This document shows positions 21,198 to 32,554 of a stretch of DNA of 64,000 bases, piece after piece; position 1 is the first letter of the stretch, and each line of letters opens with the position of its first letter. A model generated the notes under the pieces. It searched no databases. It saw only the letters and a program-made list of their open reading frames with translations, and had not been told where the DNA came from. Both the position numbers and the translations under genes were made by a program. Origin of the DNA: Conoideocrella luteorostrata (taxonomy: Eukaryota; Ascomycota; Sordariomycetes; Hypocreales; Clavicipitaceae); NCBI GenBank assembly GCA_032433595.1, contig JASWJB010000024.1, positions 186,001-250,000 on the forward strand, in the 5' to 3' direction.

Positions 21198-22763
21198 ATG
21201 TCGACACCGAGGCCGACAAGACGCGATCAATTCGAGATAGCAATCATTTGCGCCCAGAGGTCGGAATACGATGCGGTGGGCCACCTATCCGATAAGTTCT
21301 GGGATGAGACAGGTGACACATACGGGAGAGCCTCTGGCGATGTCAATTGCTACACCAGGTGTATTGGGAAATACAGAGCTGTTTTGGCCTTCCTCCCCAA
21401 CATGGGCAAGGCAAAGTAAGAGCATCGTCCAGCATGATTTTAGCTAGCAGTACTCGGACAAGTTCGTCAGAAAAGACAAAGCCGGAGATAATCTTAGCAA
21501 GCCAAACAAAGATGTGCGCAACCTTCTCGGCACTTTGGAAACCGAGCTTGGTCGAGATCGCCTGAAACAAAGATGCGCATTTTTTCTGAGGGATATCCCG
21601 ACAAAAACTCTTGCGAAACGGTGTGATAAGTACATGTATCCTGGGGCGGGAGCAGATCACCTTTTTGAACCTAGCTATAGGCACAAACATCGAAAGGGTG
21701 TGGAATGCATCTGCTCTGACTGTCATGGGCGATTCGACCTTGTATGCGATGAGGCGATCCACTCGAATTGCGAACAACTGAGCTGTGATGACAGGTACCT
21801 GGTAGCGAGAGTTAGGTTGGAGGCGCGACTACAACTGGAGCATGCTGGCAATACCGACGAAACCCAGACTCCTACTATTCACATCGGCGCTATTGCTTCG
21901 GGGGACATGGTTATGAAGTCTGTTGGGGACAGAGACAGGATTGCCAGAAAAGAAAAGGTCATTGCGTTCGAGATGGAAGGTGAGGGCATTTAGGAAGAGG
22001 TCCCTGCCTTGTCGTGAAAAGTGCTTGCGACTACGCCGACAGTCACAAGAACAAAAGACGGTAAATTTGCGGCGTCGGCAGCAGCAGCAGCGTCCAAGGC
22101 CATCTTGGAGAGGTTTATCAAGAGCGATGAACCCGCGTCAGCATTTGACATGAACAGTTAGTAGGGTTCATACTATTTTTAACTCCGTCCTTTTGCATTT
22201 ATCTATCTAAGTCGTTGATAAACTCCCCAACAGACTTGGGGGCGCAACTTCCTGACGGCGCTGCAAACCTTCGCACAGCTCATGCAGGGAACTGGACATC
22301 GTACGGCTTTACACGAAGCTGCCCAGAAAGAGACTTGGCTAAAGTCGAGTCGCTGTTAAAAGGTGGTGCTGATCCCGAGTTACAAGACACGAGAGGATAT
22401 ACCGCCTTGCAGCTGGCTGTCCAAAGAGGCAAGAAGGATGTAGTCTAGATGCTATTGAAGCACGGAGTAAAGATTGAAAGCAAAACCCTGTTTCTGACGA
22501 AACCTTCCTCCCACTTAGCTACCATAGGAGGCGAAGACGACATCGCACGATTACTGGTCGCGAATGGCGCTGACCCAAATGAAGACGACTCAACTAGCAT
22601 GACGCCTCTCCATATCGCTGCCAAAGGAGGGCAGGAGCGCCTGGCAACATTTTATTTGAGTATAGGCGCGGATCCAAACACAAAAAACTATGTTGGACAG
22701 ACACCGCTCTATCTTACTGCCTTGAACAGACACTTCAAGATAGTGTTGCTGCTTTTGCAGTGA
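21198..22763 (+). pseudogene. PNP-ankyrin (NLR-like) gene, broken and internally deleted
   Basis: The start is intact: MSTPRPTRRDQFEIAIICAQ then SEYDAV, the first strand of a PNP/UDP-phosphorylase domain, up to FLPNMGKAK. The glycine-rich core normally present next (as in MVGIGGGAP of the NLR at 53.6 kb) is missing. Sequence resumes out of frame with SIVQHDFS, a stop, and QYSDKFVRKD. It continues with PNKDVRNLLGTLETELGR, a Cys/His insert (KHRKGVECICSDCHG), HIGAIASGDMVMKS and VIAFEMEGEG, then frameshift and stops where WEEVP and the CDYADSH region belong. After an intron-like gap come ankyrin repeats (DLAKVESLLKGGADPELQD, MTPLHIAAKGGQERLA, GQTPLYLTALNR) with one internal TAG. There is no NACHT domain. 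It is not functional as read. Confidence 0.8.
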
Positions 22764-23164
22764 GGAGCAATATTAAATTATTATTTTTTAGTTTACTAGC
22801 GTTGAATTAGGCGGCCTGAACTGATGGGACGAGTCATATCTCCAACCAAAGCAGGATAAGAAATCGTGTCTTTTGTGGAAAGTCATTCAAGCCACACCGC
22901 GAATTGGCCGCATCACAAGATGCAAATCAGGGGCAGGTCCTCCATACAGTGAAGCGAATCCCTATTATCTTTCAACTGAGCTACGATGAAAAACTCCATT
23001 ATAATATAAGGAATGCGCTGCGTAAAACTAGTCTCACCATTGACGGCTGCACGATAACGAATCCCACACACCCGTCAAGAGGCAGTACTTTTAGAAGCTA
23101 GTTCTTGTGCAAAACGGACAGGTATTCCTGTGAGAATCTGAGTGACTGTGCTGCCCTTCCTCCT
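22764..23164. other. Intergenic, AT-rich start, no gene
   Basis: The 3' flank of the PNP-ankyrin pseudogene and of the CFEM gene, which converge here. The small frame 22904-23101 has no match. Confidence 0.5.
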
Positions 23165-23504
23165 TTAAAAAATCTGCCCATTACGCTTCTGGCAAATGCT
23201 CTTCACGGCGGGCACGACCTCGTCTTCGAAAATGTCAGCTTGAATGCATCTCACCAAGATCGAAATATGAACGAAACGTACTGAATGTCTTCTCTTTACC
23301 GCAGCTGTTGATGAGACACGGGGCGGCTTTGCTGCCAATAGCATTAGCGTTCTTGCAAACGCAGTCAATGTCGTTTTTGTCGCATGTGGAAGCTGTCTCG
23401 ACGGCGTTCGTGACGCAGGGAATTGCGCAAGCGGGGAGGACTTCAACTACTGGTCGTGCCGAAACAGCGGCAACAAGGCCAACAATAACAAGGATGGCTT
23501 TCAT
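23165..23504 (-). CDS. Small secreted CFEM-domain protein
   Basis: An 87-residue secreted protein. Exon 1 (23504-23300) has the signal peptide MKAILVIVGLVAAVSARP and most of a CFEM domain. A 76-bp intron (23299-23224, GTAAAG, branch AGCTGAC, GAAG) leads to exon 2 (23223-23165), which ends AVKSICQKRNGQIF. Splicing gives exactly eight cysteines in CFEM order (CAIPC, TC, DCVC, PC, SC, IC). The Asp before the CVC pair is the position that binds haem iron in some CFEM proteins. There is no GPI signal or membrane helix, so it should be soluble. CFEM proteins act in haem capture, adhesion or host contact; which applies here cannot be told. Confidence 0.88.
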
Positions 23505-25963
23505 CTTGGCAATGACTTTGAAGTATTGTGAGCTGGTTCTCGGGTGGTATTTCTTTTTGAAGTGGGAAAGAAAAGAACCGGATGGGACAGGCTCTGGATA
23601 CGTCCCGCATATATATGTGTATGACTATGGCTTCTGATTGCTAGAAATGCTCTGTGTCAATCGCGGTTGCGGGATCTTTTGGTCCATGAAGGAGCCTACT
23701 AATAAATTGAGGCGCAATACTAATTTCAGGTGAGAATGGTTTACTTTTCTCTTCACCCCGCGTGACCATGGGGTTGACGTACGATATAACCTTAAAAGCA
23801 AGCCAAGTCTGCCTTTGTCCAATGATGAAGCTGGCAATCCACACGAGAAACTTATATTACGTCAAAAGTTGGAAGTCCATGGCTCCCTGCTCCAATATTG
23901 ACAGAACAAACACGTGGGAAGATGCAGAAGAAACTTCGGACGCCTTTGACGACACGTGTTCCAGGAGGCTGGCCGTCATGAGTAATGGACTAAATAGCTC
24001 AAGAAATGGAGCGCAGATAAACAGGGTTCAAGAGACTCAGTAGAGTAATTTAGCGTATTCTGATATGTTTCGATCTGGCTTCGTTCAACACACCTCTCTT
24101 TGACCGTGGCGAGAACAAGGAGGAAGGGGAACAGCTTAATAAGATTGAATCGTAGCCGCGCGTTCTGAAATACTGTTCATGGGTGCACTGAGAGTGAATT
24201 AGAAACATTCGTCACTGAGACAACTTAAATGCTTTTGCTGTTCCACAGATGGCTAATATAAATTCACGGTGAGTATTACAATGCATGTGTTCCAATTCGC
24301 CATGCTGGTAAGACACTTAGGCTAAGACGCAAATTTCGTAAAGGCGCGGCATGCTTCCCGTGACAATTTTACTGTTTACATCACCTCGCCGACCTCACGA
24401 AGACTGATGAATAAACCACCGGTTTGAAGCATCGTAGTAACTTGCTCGCCAGTAAAAATCTCAGAATGCTGCCCACTCAAGACTTTCCTGTCCTTGCTCT
24501 TCATCTGCAGCCATTTTCCACCGTAGGAGGGTATCCAGTAGATAGACTCAATGTACTGCATCTGGACCGATGTTACCACCGCCCTTTGACGGAAACGATG
24601 GTTCTACCCCGTCTTCCTCATCAACAGAGGTCTTTGGGCGAGGGCAAGCCAGAGCTCAACATGCAGGGACCGAGACAATCTCCTCCCCTACGAGAAACTA
24701 GACGATGAATGCGTCATAGAGCGGCGTGCCAGAAAGGTGTGCTTCTGCATTACTAACCCAGCACACGCTCGAGAGCATGGTCTCTGGGATACCGTCGTGG
24801 GTGGTGTTGGGGTAGCCGGCACTAGTGAAGGACAAAGCGTTGAATACTTCAACAGCGTGTTGGTAGAGCGAGAAAATCACCCACTCTGCCGAGTGAAGAT
24901 TCTGCCAGACGACATCATCAACTCCTGATGATCCTTTTACGTAGCAAGAATGGGCTTCGTCAGGTTGCCAGGAAATGGCGGGGCCTTCCCTCTGTATATG
25001 CTGTACAGAGCAGTATGCCCGGGAATAGACTCATAGTGAGGTCTGCAGGTCTTTGGACATCTGTACATTTGGCGGGCAAGCATGCAGCGTACACTACTAA
25101 CCTGAGTAGTTGAGTGTTAAGAAGTGCCTTTTGTTCGGTGAGAGTACTCCGTAGTGCAGGGGAGATAAACACAGGGTGAGTCTGAGTTTTGTTATGATGT
25201 CTGACAGGGCTCGTTGGGGACCGACAAACTGACTCATGGCCTTGGAATTACTTTTTCTCTACTCCATATATTTTAAGAAAGAAGTCGTAGTTCTGCCCAA
25301 CCAAAACAATAGGTTAGGTGGTTGAAGCCCCCAAAAGTAAGCTATAACTATCGTGGATGAAGAGCAACATCTCAAAGGCGCCGCACAAGCGCGGACCATC
25401 AATTGAACCCAACAACTGAAATTCGCCAATATATGACACGTCCACTCTTTTTACCAAAATTTTTAGCATCGCTCGTCATACACATTGTTGTTAAAGAAAC
25501 GGCTTGTCGCGGTGGAAAAAAAAGTACTCCAAAGCGTTAGTTAGTTACAGCCCCTGCTATAAGCGTGAAGTATCTTGACGAAGGGCACGAGACGTGAAAA
25601 CAAATAAGAGAGCTAGCTATTGGCAACCGGACCACCACTTCCCAGTCTCAAGCCGCGCCTCCATCTGGAAATCACCTACTACTATGCAAAGCCGACGAGA
25701 CCTGCAAGGCCACGCAATTATCCCACATCGCGAACTAGCCGCTAGTTAGTTGCCAATCGCTCAGACCAACACTCATTGCAGTATCTCCCGCCTCCATCAC
25801 GTGCATCCGCTCAGATTTAACATAGTGCGGGATATCTGAAAACGACAAAGCACTCTGGAACCCAGAGTGAGATGCGTGCATCATGCATAGTTATCGCCTC
25901 TTTTGTGTAATTACCCCAATGCAGTAATTCAGCAACGTCGCTATTCGCCAACTAGAAAACGCC
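23505..25963. other. Intergenic with an unassigned coding-like stretch
   Basis: No gene could be built. On the minus strand about 24990-24376 shows coding-like pieces in different frames (DDVVWQNLHSAEWVIFSLYQ, FNALSFTSAGYPNTTHDG, then YIESIYWIPSYGGKWLQMKS) separated by stops. I do not recognise them; they may be a decayed gene. One TACTCCGTA lies at 25145-25153. Confidence 0.35.
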
Positions 25964-27769
25964 ATGTCCGTCTCATCGTCATCACATACCGAATTCGACT
26001 CGCAGGACCAAGAGAGCAACCCCTCACCACTTACCATTCGAACAGTACCAGCGTCAGTCCCTCGGCATCGAAAATGGGCACCTAAAGTACGGACCGGGTG
26101 CACAACATGTCGGTGTGTAGAAGCTTCCCTTTCCATAAATGCATCAAAATGCCAAAATTGGCTGAAAACCATCAAGGCATGTATACCGGTTTCTAACTTT
26201 GCCCGCAGCACCCGCCGCGTCAAATGCGACGAAGCCAAGCCACAATGCACTCGCTGTTCCTCATCGGGTCGCCCATGCAACTACCCGCTCCGAATAAAGT
26301 CATCGTGTTCAGAACAGCCTCTACTTTTCACGCAGGACGTTCATATTCGTCCCACATCGGTGTCCATCCAGCCCATCTATGCGGTCTCGCCCGCGGAAAC
26401 AAATTCCACGGATGAAGAACGGCGAATGTTTTACTTCTTCCGGACAGAGGCGGCTTCCCAGCTCGCCGGGGTGTTTGACCAGAGGTTCTGTACGATGGAG
26501 CTGCTTCAGGCGTCGAAGCTTCATCCTGCCGTGTGGCATGCCTGCACGGCCCTCGCGGCAATGTATCAGCGGGAATCGCTCACTCATGGCAGCCGCAAGG
26601 AAGGTGAAGCTCATCAGAGACACTATGTATTCGCTTTGCGGCAATACGATGTGGCCCTGAAAAACGCCGTCAAGATGATTGCAAAGTCAGCTCATGGCGC
26701 CAGTTCTACCGACCAGGAAATACTGCTCACTTCTTGTTTGCTGTTCACCGCCATCTGCTGTCTGCAAGGTGACTTGCGAGCAGCCATGGTCCATCTCCGT
26801 AACGGCCAGAAAATATTCTACCAGTGGAGGCATGCCAATCGGACCATACAACCTACAAGTCAGCCTCCTGAGAACGGGCTCATATCCCCTCCTGCGTTGA
26901 TGGCGCTCATGAGCAGACTCTGCACCCAGTCCATAGAATTGCGAGACTCCCATTGGGCAGAGTGGGAGCTTCATAGCATCGGCCAGGCTAAAGTCTCCCA
27001 GGAACCGTTCAGAACACCAGTGGACGCATACTTGGAGTTGGAGCCCATATTCAACGAGTTCATAGAGGCGAGACAAAAATACAGACGGCTGTCGGCCATC
27101 CATCCTAGGCAGCCAGCCCACCCGCTGGACCTATACCGCACGCACCAAGCAGTACTCACAGCATGGCAAGTCAAGTTCTCCCAACTTCAAAGCTCACGAG
27201 TTTTTCACGATGTAGACCTAGAGGGCATGCTCGTGTTGGAGGCCCGGTATCTCGCCTTTGACATTGAGCTGAATAAGGATCCAAGCTCCGAGCTCCACTG
27301 GGACATGTTCCAGTCCAAATTCGAGAGAATCATCGCCATAGCCGAGCAACTATGTGGCCTTGTCCGGGGCAGTCAGATGCAAACGCGCCCAGTCCGTGCC
27401 TTTTCCTTCTCCTCTACAGCGCACGAGGAAGTGTTCAGGGTTGCAAGGTACTGCCGGCACTACGAGACTCGTCATAGAGCCCTGGACCTGCTGGCAAGTT
27501 GGTCCTTCAAAGAGGGCATCTGTGATACCAACTTCGCTCGAGTTTTAGCTGAGTGCATGGCGGAGCTTGAGGAGGCACCGGGAGTTGCAAACAGGGAGCA
27601 GCAAAGCCTGGCGCAGTGTATGTGCGACGGGTTTTTTATCTGTGCAGATCATCGAATATCTCAAGTGACTGGCGAGTTGACTGGCGATGGCATGGCGGTA
27701 ATGTTGTTTAGGACCGTGGGAGACGTTGCGCAGGGCTCGTCGGGAACAATCACCCAGGTCGCGTGGTAG
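25964..27769 (+). CDS. Zn2Cys6 fungal transcription factor
   Basis: Nuclear regulator of 569 residues. Exon 1 (25964-26112) ends in the first half of the zinc cluster, VRTGCTTCR; exon 2 (26209-27769) supplies TRRVKCDEAKPQCTRCSSSGRPC, completing CxxCx6Cx5-12CxxCx6C. The 96-bp intron (26113-26208, GTGTGT, branch TTCTAAC, GCAG) is a multiple of three with no stop, so unspliced RNA would still read through but with the finger disrupted. After the finger comes a fungal TF middle region (FFRTEAASQLAGVFDQRFC, later HPAVWHACTALAAMYQ) typical of Zn2Cys6 regulators. It is convergent with the GT31-like gene (180 bp between ends). Target genes are unknown; no metabolite backbone gene is in the window. 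Confidence 0.92.
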   Translation: MSVSSSSHTEFDSQDQESNPSPLTIRTVPASVPRHRKWAPKVRTGCTTCRCVEASLSINASKCQNWLKTIKACIPVSNFARSTRRVKCDEAKPQCTRCSSSGRPCNYPLRIKSSCSEQPLLFTQDVHIRPTSVSIQPIYAVSPAETNSTDEERRMFYFFRTEAASQLAGVFDQRFCTMELLQASKLHPAVWHACTALAAMYQRESLTHGSRKEGEAHQRHYVFALRQYDVALKNAVKMIAKSAHGASSTDQEILLTSCLLFTAICCLQGDLRAAMVHLRNGQKIFYQWRHANRTIQPTSQPPENGLISPPALMALMSRLCTQSIELRDSHWAEWELHSIGQAKVSQEPFRTPVDAYLELEPIFNEFIEARQKYRRLSAIHPRQPAHPLDLYRTHQAVLTAWQVKFSQLQSSRVFHDVDLEGMLVLEARYLAFDIELNKDPSSELHWDMFQSKFERIIAIAEQLCGLVRGSQMQTRPVRAFSFSSTAHEEVFRVARYCRHYETRHRALDLLASWSFKEGICDTNFARVLAECMAELEEAPGVANREQQSLAQCMCDGFFICADHRISQVTGELTGDGMAVMLFRTVGDVAQGSSGTITQVAW

Positions 27770-27949
27770 GTATTTAACGTTGATGATTGAGCCCAGCAAT
27801 AAGCACAAGCAAGTGACGGTGTCAAACTTTCACGAACCACTCAAGAGAGCTTATGGAAAAACACCAAGGCTAGGGGACGTAAAGGGCCCATGTTTCTGTA
27901 CAATTATCAAATACAATTACTTTTAGCCTAGCCAAATGCTATCCGCCGC

Positions 27950-29515
27950 CTATTTATTTGGCGTCCATAACAGTTCTATAACACTGTCGTAATCATTGAG
28001 CGGCTGTAGGTCCTGGTCAACCCAACGCGTGTCATTAGCACGGCGTATGTAGGTCTGTAATACTCTGCCATCCTCCTGAATGGTCGCCTCCTTCATCTCC
28101 CACGCCAATTTCTTGCCCGTCTTTGCCAGCGATGCTCGTTGCGGGCCCATTTTGTAGTCAAAGTTGGAATCCGTGTCATTCTCCGCCCGAAATGTCTTCT
28201 CCACCTGCTTCGTGTCAAACGTAATGCCTCCCGGATACTGTGCAATTGAATAGCCGGAGATGATGAAGTTATCAAATGTCTGAAAGCGCTGCAACGTGCA
28301 GTCCTCGCCGCATACATACGCAATTTTGGTCAAGTCGCTCGGGTTAACACTGTGCCAGCTTCGGTAATGATGGATTGACAGCGGTTTAGTGCCCCATTCA
28401 TAAAAACCCGACGGATCACCAAATGTGTCCAGCTGCCAAAGATCCTGAAGCACCGTCAACTGGATATCGGAGTGCCGCTGGATGCATTGACGCAGGAGCC
28501 TGTCTCCTTGCGAATTTGCCTCTTCTACCTTCCTTTCCGAGGCGCACTCATCGAAATGGTCAGCGATTTTCTTGGCCATGGGCACGGACAGGAAAACGCC
28601 AGCACCGCCAAAGGCCTGCGACCCGTGCTTCTGCACGGCAAGGCTATCCTCCGATAAGGCACCAATGTACATCTCGGTTGAATGGTCGTAATTCTGCAGC
28701 TTCTCGATTAAAGCATGCATGTTGGGGAAGAAAGTATCATCATCGCATACAACGAGCCACTTCTTCCTTATGGCATCCGGATGAAAGTACATTGTCGGTA
28801 TCAAGGCCATGTTCCTTGCGGCCATCGGCAAGTCTGAATTAGATGAGTATGTGTCGACGTCTATGCCGGCTTTCGTCAGGAAGAGCTTGGCGAGCTCCAA
28901 CTCTTCTTGGCTTGCATCCAAGAGCATAACAATGAATTTGGCGCCGTTCGACCGCCCAGATCCATTTGTCAACCAAAATGACCAGTCATTGAGGAGAATC
29001 GTCGCGGATTCGACAAAGCGTTCGTAAGTGGTGGATACGGCAAACGTGAAATCCGAGGCATCGACATTCTGGGGGAACGGGGACGCGGATACGGGGATGT
29101 CGATTGCCTCGGGGCAAGATATTCTTTTGGGTTTTGGCTGGCGTGTATTGCGGATTACTTGAAAGTCCTGTTTTAGTAGTCGTTGGGAGAGCTTTGTTAT
29201 GCTCGCGCGTTGAAACTCTTGATTGCGCGTGATGCACATGAGCCGCCTCGCATATTGGAAGGTTTCTTGCAGCTCGTGTCGCCTCTGTAGCTCCAACAGC
29301 CGCGTATCGGTTGTCCGGCAACTCGACGGGTCGTCTTTGTCCTTTTCTGTCGGCTCGCTTACTTGAGATGCTCGAGGGCTTTGCGTAAACGGACGCTCAG
29401 AGTAGAAAGACCTGGATCCAGGAAGCAGTCCGATGTTGAAAAGCAACAGCAAGATGACCGAGACGTACACCACTAATACAATGGCTCTCTTTGTCCGACC
29501 CTGTCTGATAGCCAT
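27950..29515 (-). CDS. Fringe/GT31-like glycosyltransferase, type II membrane protein
   Basis: A 521-residue single-exon Golgi-type protein. A short cytoplasmic N-terminus (MAIRQGRTKR) is followed by one membrane anchor (about residues 11-31), a stem, then a luminal transferase domain. The metal/nucleotide-sugar DDD motif is in WLVVCDDDTFFPN (residues 258-260). Further conserved pieces are YIGALSED, AFGGAGVFLS and DLWQLDTFGD, the pattern of fungal Fringe-like (DUF604/GT31-related) proteins. Acceptor and sugar donor are unknown. The next recognised gene upstream of it lies 3 kb away. Confidence 0.82.
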   Translation of the reverse strand: MAIRQGRTKRAIVLVVYVSVILLLLFNIGLLPGSRSFYSERPFTQSPRASQVSEPTEKDKDDPSSCRTTDTRLLELQRRHELQETFQYARRLMCITRNQEFQRASITKLSQRLLKQDFQVIRNTRQPKPKRISCPEAIDIPVSASPFPQNVDASDFTFAVSTTYERFVESATILLNDWSFWLTNGSGRSNGAKFIVMLLDASQEELELAKLFLTKAGIDVDTYSSNSDLPMAARNMALIPTMYFHPDAIRKKWLVVCDDDTFFPNMHALIEKLQNYDHSTEMYIGALSEDSLAVQKHGSQAFGGAGVFLSVPMAKKIADHFDECASERKVEEANSQGDRLLRQCIQRHSDIQLTVLQDLWQLDTFGDPSGFYEWGTKPLSIHHYRSWHSVNPSDLTKIAYVCGEDCTLQRFQTFDNFIISGYSIAQYPGGITFDTKQVEKTFRAENDTDSNFDYKMGPQRASLAKTGKKLAWEMKEATIQEDGRVLQTYIRRANDTRWVDQDLQPLNDYDSVIELLWTPNK

Positions 29516-32500
29516 GATGGGCTGCCCCAGCCGTCACGGACGGCCGTGTCGTTGTGTCGATTGTGGCCAGCTTTTTTTCGTGCATCAAGAAGCCGGAAAG
29601 TAGAAGAAAGGAAACAAACAAAGAAAAAAACTAAGAGCCAGATTTACCGGAAACCATGGCATATCACAGCAATCCAGCCGCATGGCAACTTGAACGGTTT
29701 GCCGCAAGTGTCAAAGTCGTGGTGGGTTGATACGGAAACGGACTGGCGTTGAGGGGCGAATGAAGGGAGAGTCCCGACGCACTTCAGCCGCGTTCAGCTA
29801 GGAGCTGGTTGCTAGGAAAATACGCACCTATACCTCTCACCACGAAGTACCTGCTTAGCGACACAGTTGCCGTTTTACCATGACCACAATGTCTTATTGA
29901 GCGGACCCGCGCTCAAGTCAAGTTCCCCGATTTAATTCTTCTCGCCCCTTGTGGTTAGGCTGTGCACCAGCTAATGCCTCTCAATGAACGAATGAGAGAG
30001 CAAGGGGAAAAAGAGAGCGGAAAAAGCAGCTGTGATAGTAGTATTCCGTATGCTTGCCAGAAAATTTCGTCAAGGGGTTTTGTAAGGCAATAGTCAATGG
30101 CTTACAAACGAATGTTGTGCAATGCCAAGCCGCCCAGCATTATAACGCAAGCATCCAGGCCGCCCTTCTTTATCCGCAAAACGCAAAACATGCCAGTTAC
30201 TATCGTAGATGGCATACGTCAATCACGGAGCCTTTTGTTTCAGAAATTCGCACAGTGACATTCTTGGCAGACCTGGCCAGAAATTCAGGCGGCATGGCTT
30301 CTTCACCCTGTTCTCACAATGATTGCTGTATAATCAAATGTTTTAGGAATGTTCGTGTTTGTTTTGCTGACGTTTGATGCAGCCTATTGATGTCCCGCAG
30401 TGCCAAGACCTACTATTGACGGAGGAAGCCGACCACCCCGCCAGTTCTAGCATAGCTTGGCTAAGCGTCTACTACCGGAGTTTGATGTGTGCTCAAGCAC
30501 AGGTTGCTGTTATATTTCTGGTCGCGAAGTATATTGGTGTAGCCGTCCCACCAGTCAGTGATAATCTCTCCAGCGCCCAGCGATTCGAAGGACGGGACGA
30601 GCTGTCAGCTACTCGGTATTTTTTTTTGTACACCATCGCACCTCAACGTGCACTGCGCATGGCCTAATTAGCCATCGTTCAAAGATGGGAATCAGACCAG
30701 GCTCGGATGATTGCACCAGCCGCCGGCCGCAGGACTTGGTCCTCATGACGGGAATAACAGGATGCGGTCCGCCTCCATCAGAGACTGCTGAATCACCTTT
30801 GAACCGCCCAACAAAGAAGAGCAGAACCACACCTACGAGCGACCAAATATTGGCACTCTTTGAACGGTGGTTTTCGGCTTGCAGGCATGCATGTCGACCA
30901 TTGCGGAAACGGATCACGCAAGTTGTGCGACTGGAATCTCTTTAATAACACCAATCTGTATTTTTGTGCTCGTTGCTCAGACACCGGGCTTTTTATCAAA
31001 GCTGCACAATGAATCAACGCTTTTTCACAGCGTCCAGCTATGTGTCGATATCCAGCTATTAGGGGTGCGTTGCATTCCCGGTCGGCACAGGCTAATGTAA
31101 TATATATTTTTCTTCCTTAGGCATTTAATGTGATAGCTGCTTTGTGTGCTCTGGGTATCTCATGAAGTTAAGTCGATATTCGGAATACTCCCACCAACTT
31201 CCTGAGTGCCACACCAAGTTGGATAACTCGAGCCGGTTCGGACGAGGCGCATGAGCCTGGCCAGTAGCCGCCAGTATCTTGCAACACCATCTTGCAACCA
31301 TCTCGCAACCCTCGTCGCAACTACATGAGATAGATTGTTAAGCTTCATTGTGTCTTCATTCGCCTTCAGGCGCTATCACATTGTGCGGGAATCAATCCGA
31401 CCGCAGGCGTTCTTTGTCGTGGCATCCTGCCTGCTCTGTGAAAAAGCTCAATCCTGTTCTGAGCCATGGTCGGATCGATTCTTCACTTGGCTTACGCCGC
31501 TTAACGCGGGGATTATCATGTCACGAAAACCTCAACTGCGTCGCAAATAGCCATAATCCTACTACCGCCAAGCATCTTTTCCATCCGGCGCAATTGATGC
31601 ATCCAATCAGATTTTTAACTTTGATTATGTGATGCACATTAGCCGATTGTAGTTCATGTTCTGCGCTCGGGGAAGCGGGGGGTTCAGTAGATTGTTGTTA
31701 CCCGAGAGACGTCTCACTTAAACTATATTATCCAACTAGGGAGCCGGCCGAGTATGCAGAACGTGGCCGGCACGACGTCTTGCCATTTGGCGGGCAGCCA
31801 ACAGCAAGACTGATTACGGTCGATAAGACGCAGCTTTGTCTAAAAACCCCCGGATGGGAGCCTTCCCATGAGCCCTATCCGCCGTCCCAGAAACCACTGT
31901 CATGATCGTCTGTACGGCGAAACATGGCGTCGCGACATCTGGAGCTCCCCAGCAAACGTCACACGTTTCACATCTGGTGCCCGGAGTCTGGGAGGGCCAG
32001 GTAAATTGTTTCAGCAGTACTCATGCCTCTCAAACAACCAAAGAATTACTCCGTAGAGAAACAAAATTCCTCCTGCGTCTACTCGGAGCAGCAATGCAGT
32101 GTGCGGTGTGAAATTCGTGCTTGCGTTCACAGACATGTCATGCGTGCATCTGTTGCGGCATTTCTCATTCCATCGTTGAGACGGACACCGGGAACTAAAT
32201 AACTAAATAATTTACTAGTGTTTTGACGTTTGGACCCCCCGAGGAGTCAACACGGGGGCATCCGGCACAAACGGCTCCAACGGCACCAGGAGTAGCGAAT
32301 GGGCGTTCACCCCATGGTCATGTCTTTCCGTTTTTGGACGAGCTACTCCGTATGGTAGTAATAGGGTGTCGACACCACAGAGGCTGATACATCAGGAGAA
32401 TTTAGCTTGGTCTCCATCTCATATTACAGAGGTGCGATTCACATAAGACGTTTGCCTTTCCTCTATTTACCCTTTGCTATGTTGTCCTGATGTTTGGATT

Positions 32501-32554
32501 TTTTTTGTTGATACCCCAGGCACAAGAGTTCAGGCTCGCTCACAGGACTTGGTG
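29516..32554. other. 3-kb intergenic region, no supported gene
   Basis: Short open frames on both strands (for example 30054-30377, 30685-30945, 31160-31348) overlap each other and match nothing. TACTCCGTA lies at 32047-32055 and 32344-32352. The right end is the upstream region of the multicopper oxidase. Confidence 0.5.

Noticed and set aside
31160..31348. Possible tRNA or small gene in a region with short internal repeats (CTTGCAACACCATCTTGCAACCATCTCGCAACC)
   Set aside because: No cloverleaf with a proper anticodon arm could be drawn; the direct repeats of CTTGCAAC explain the pattern.
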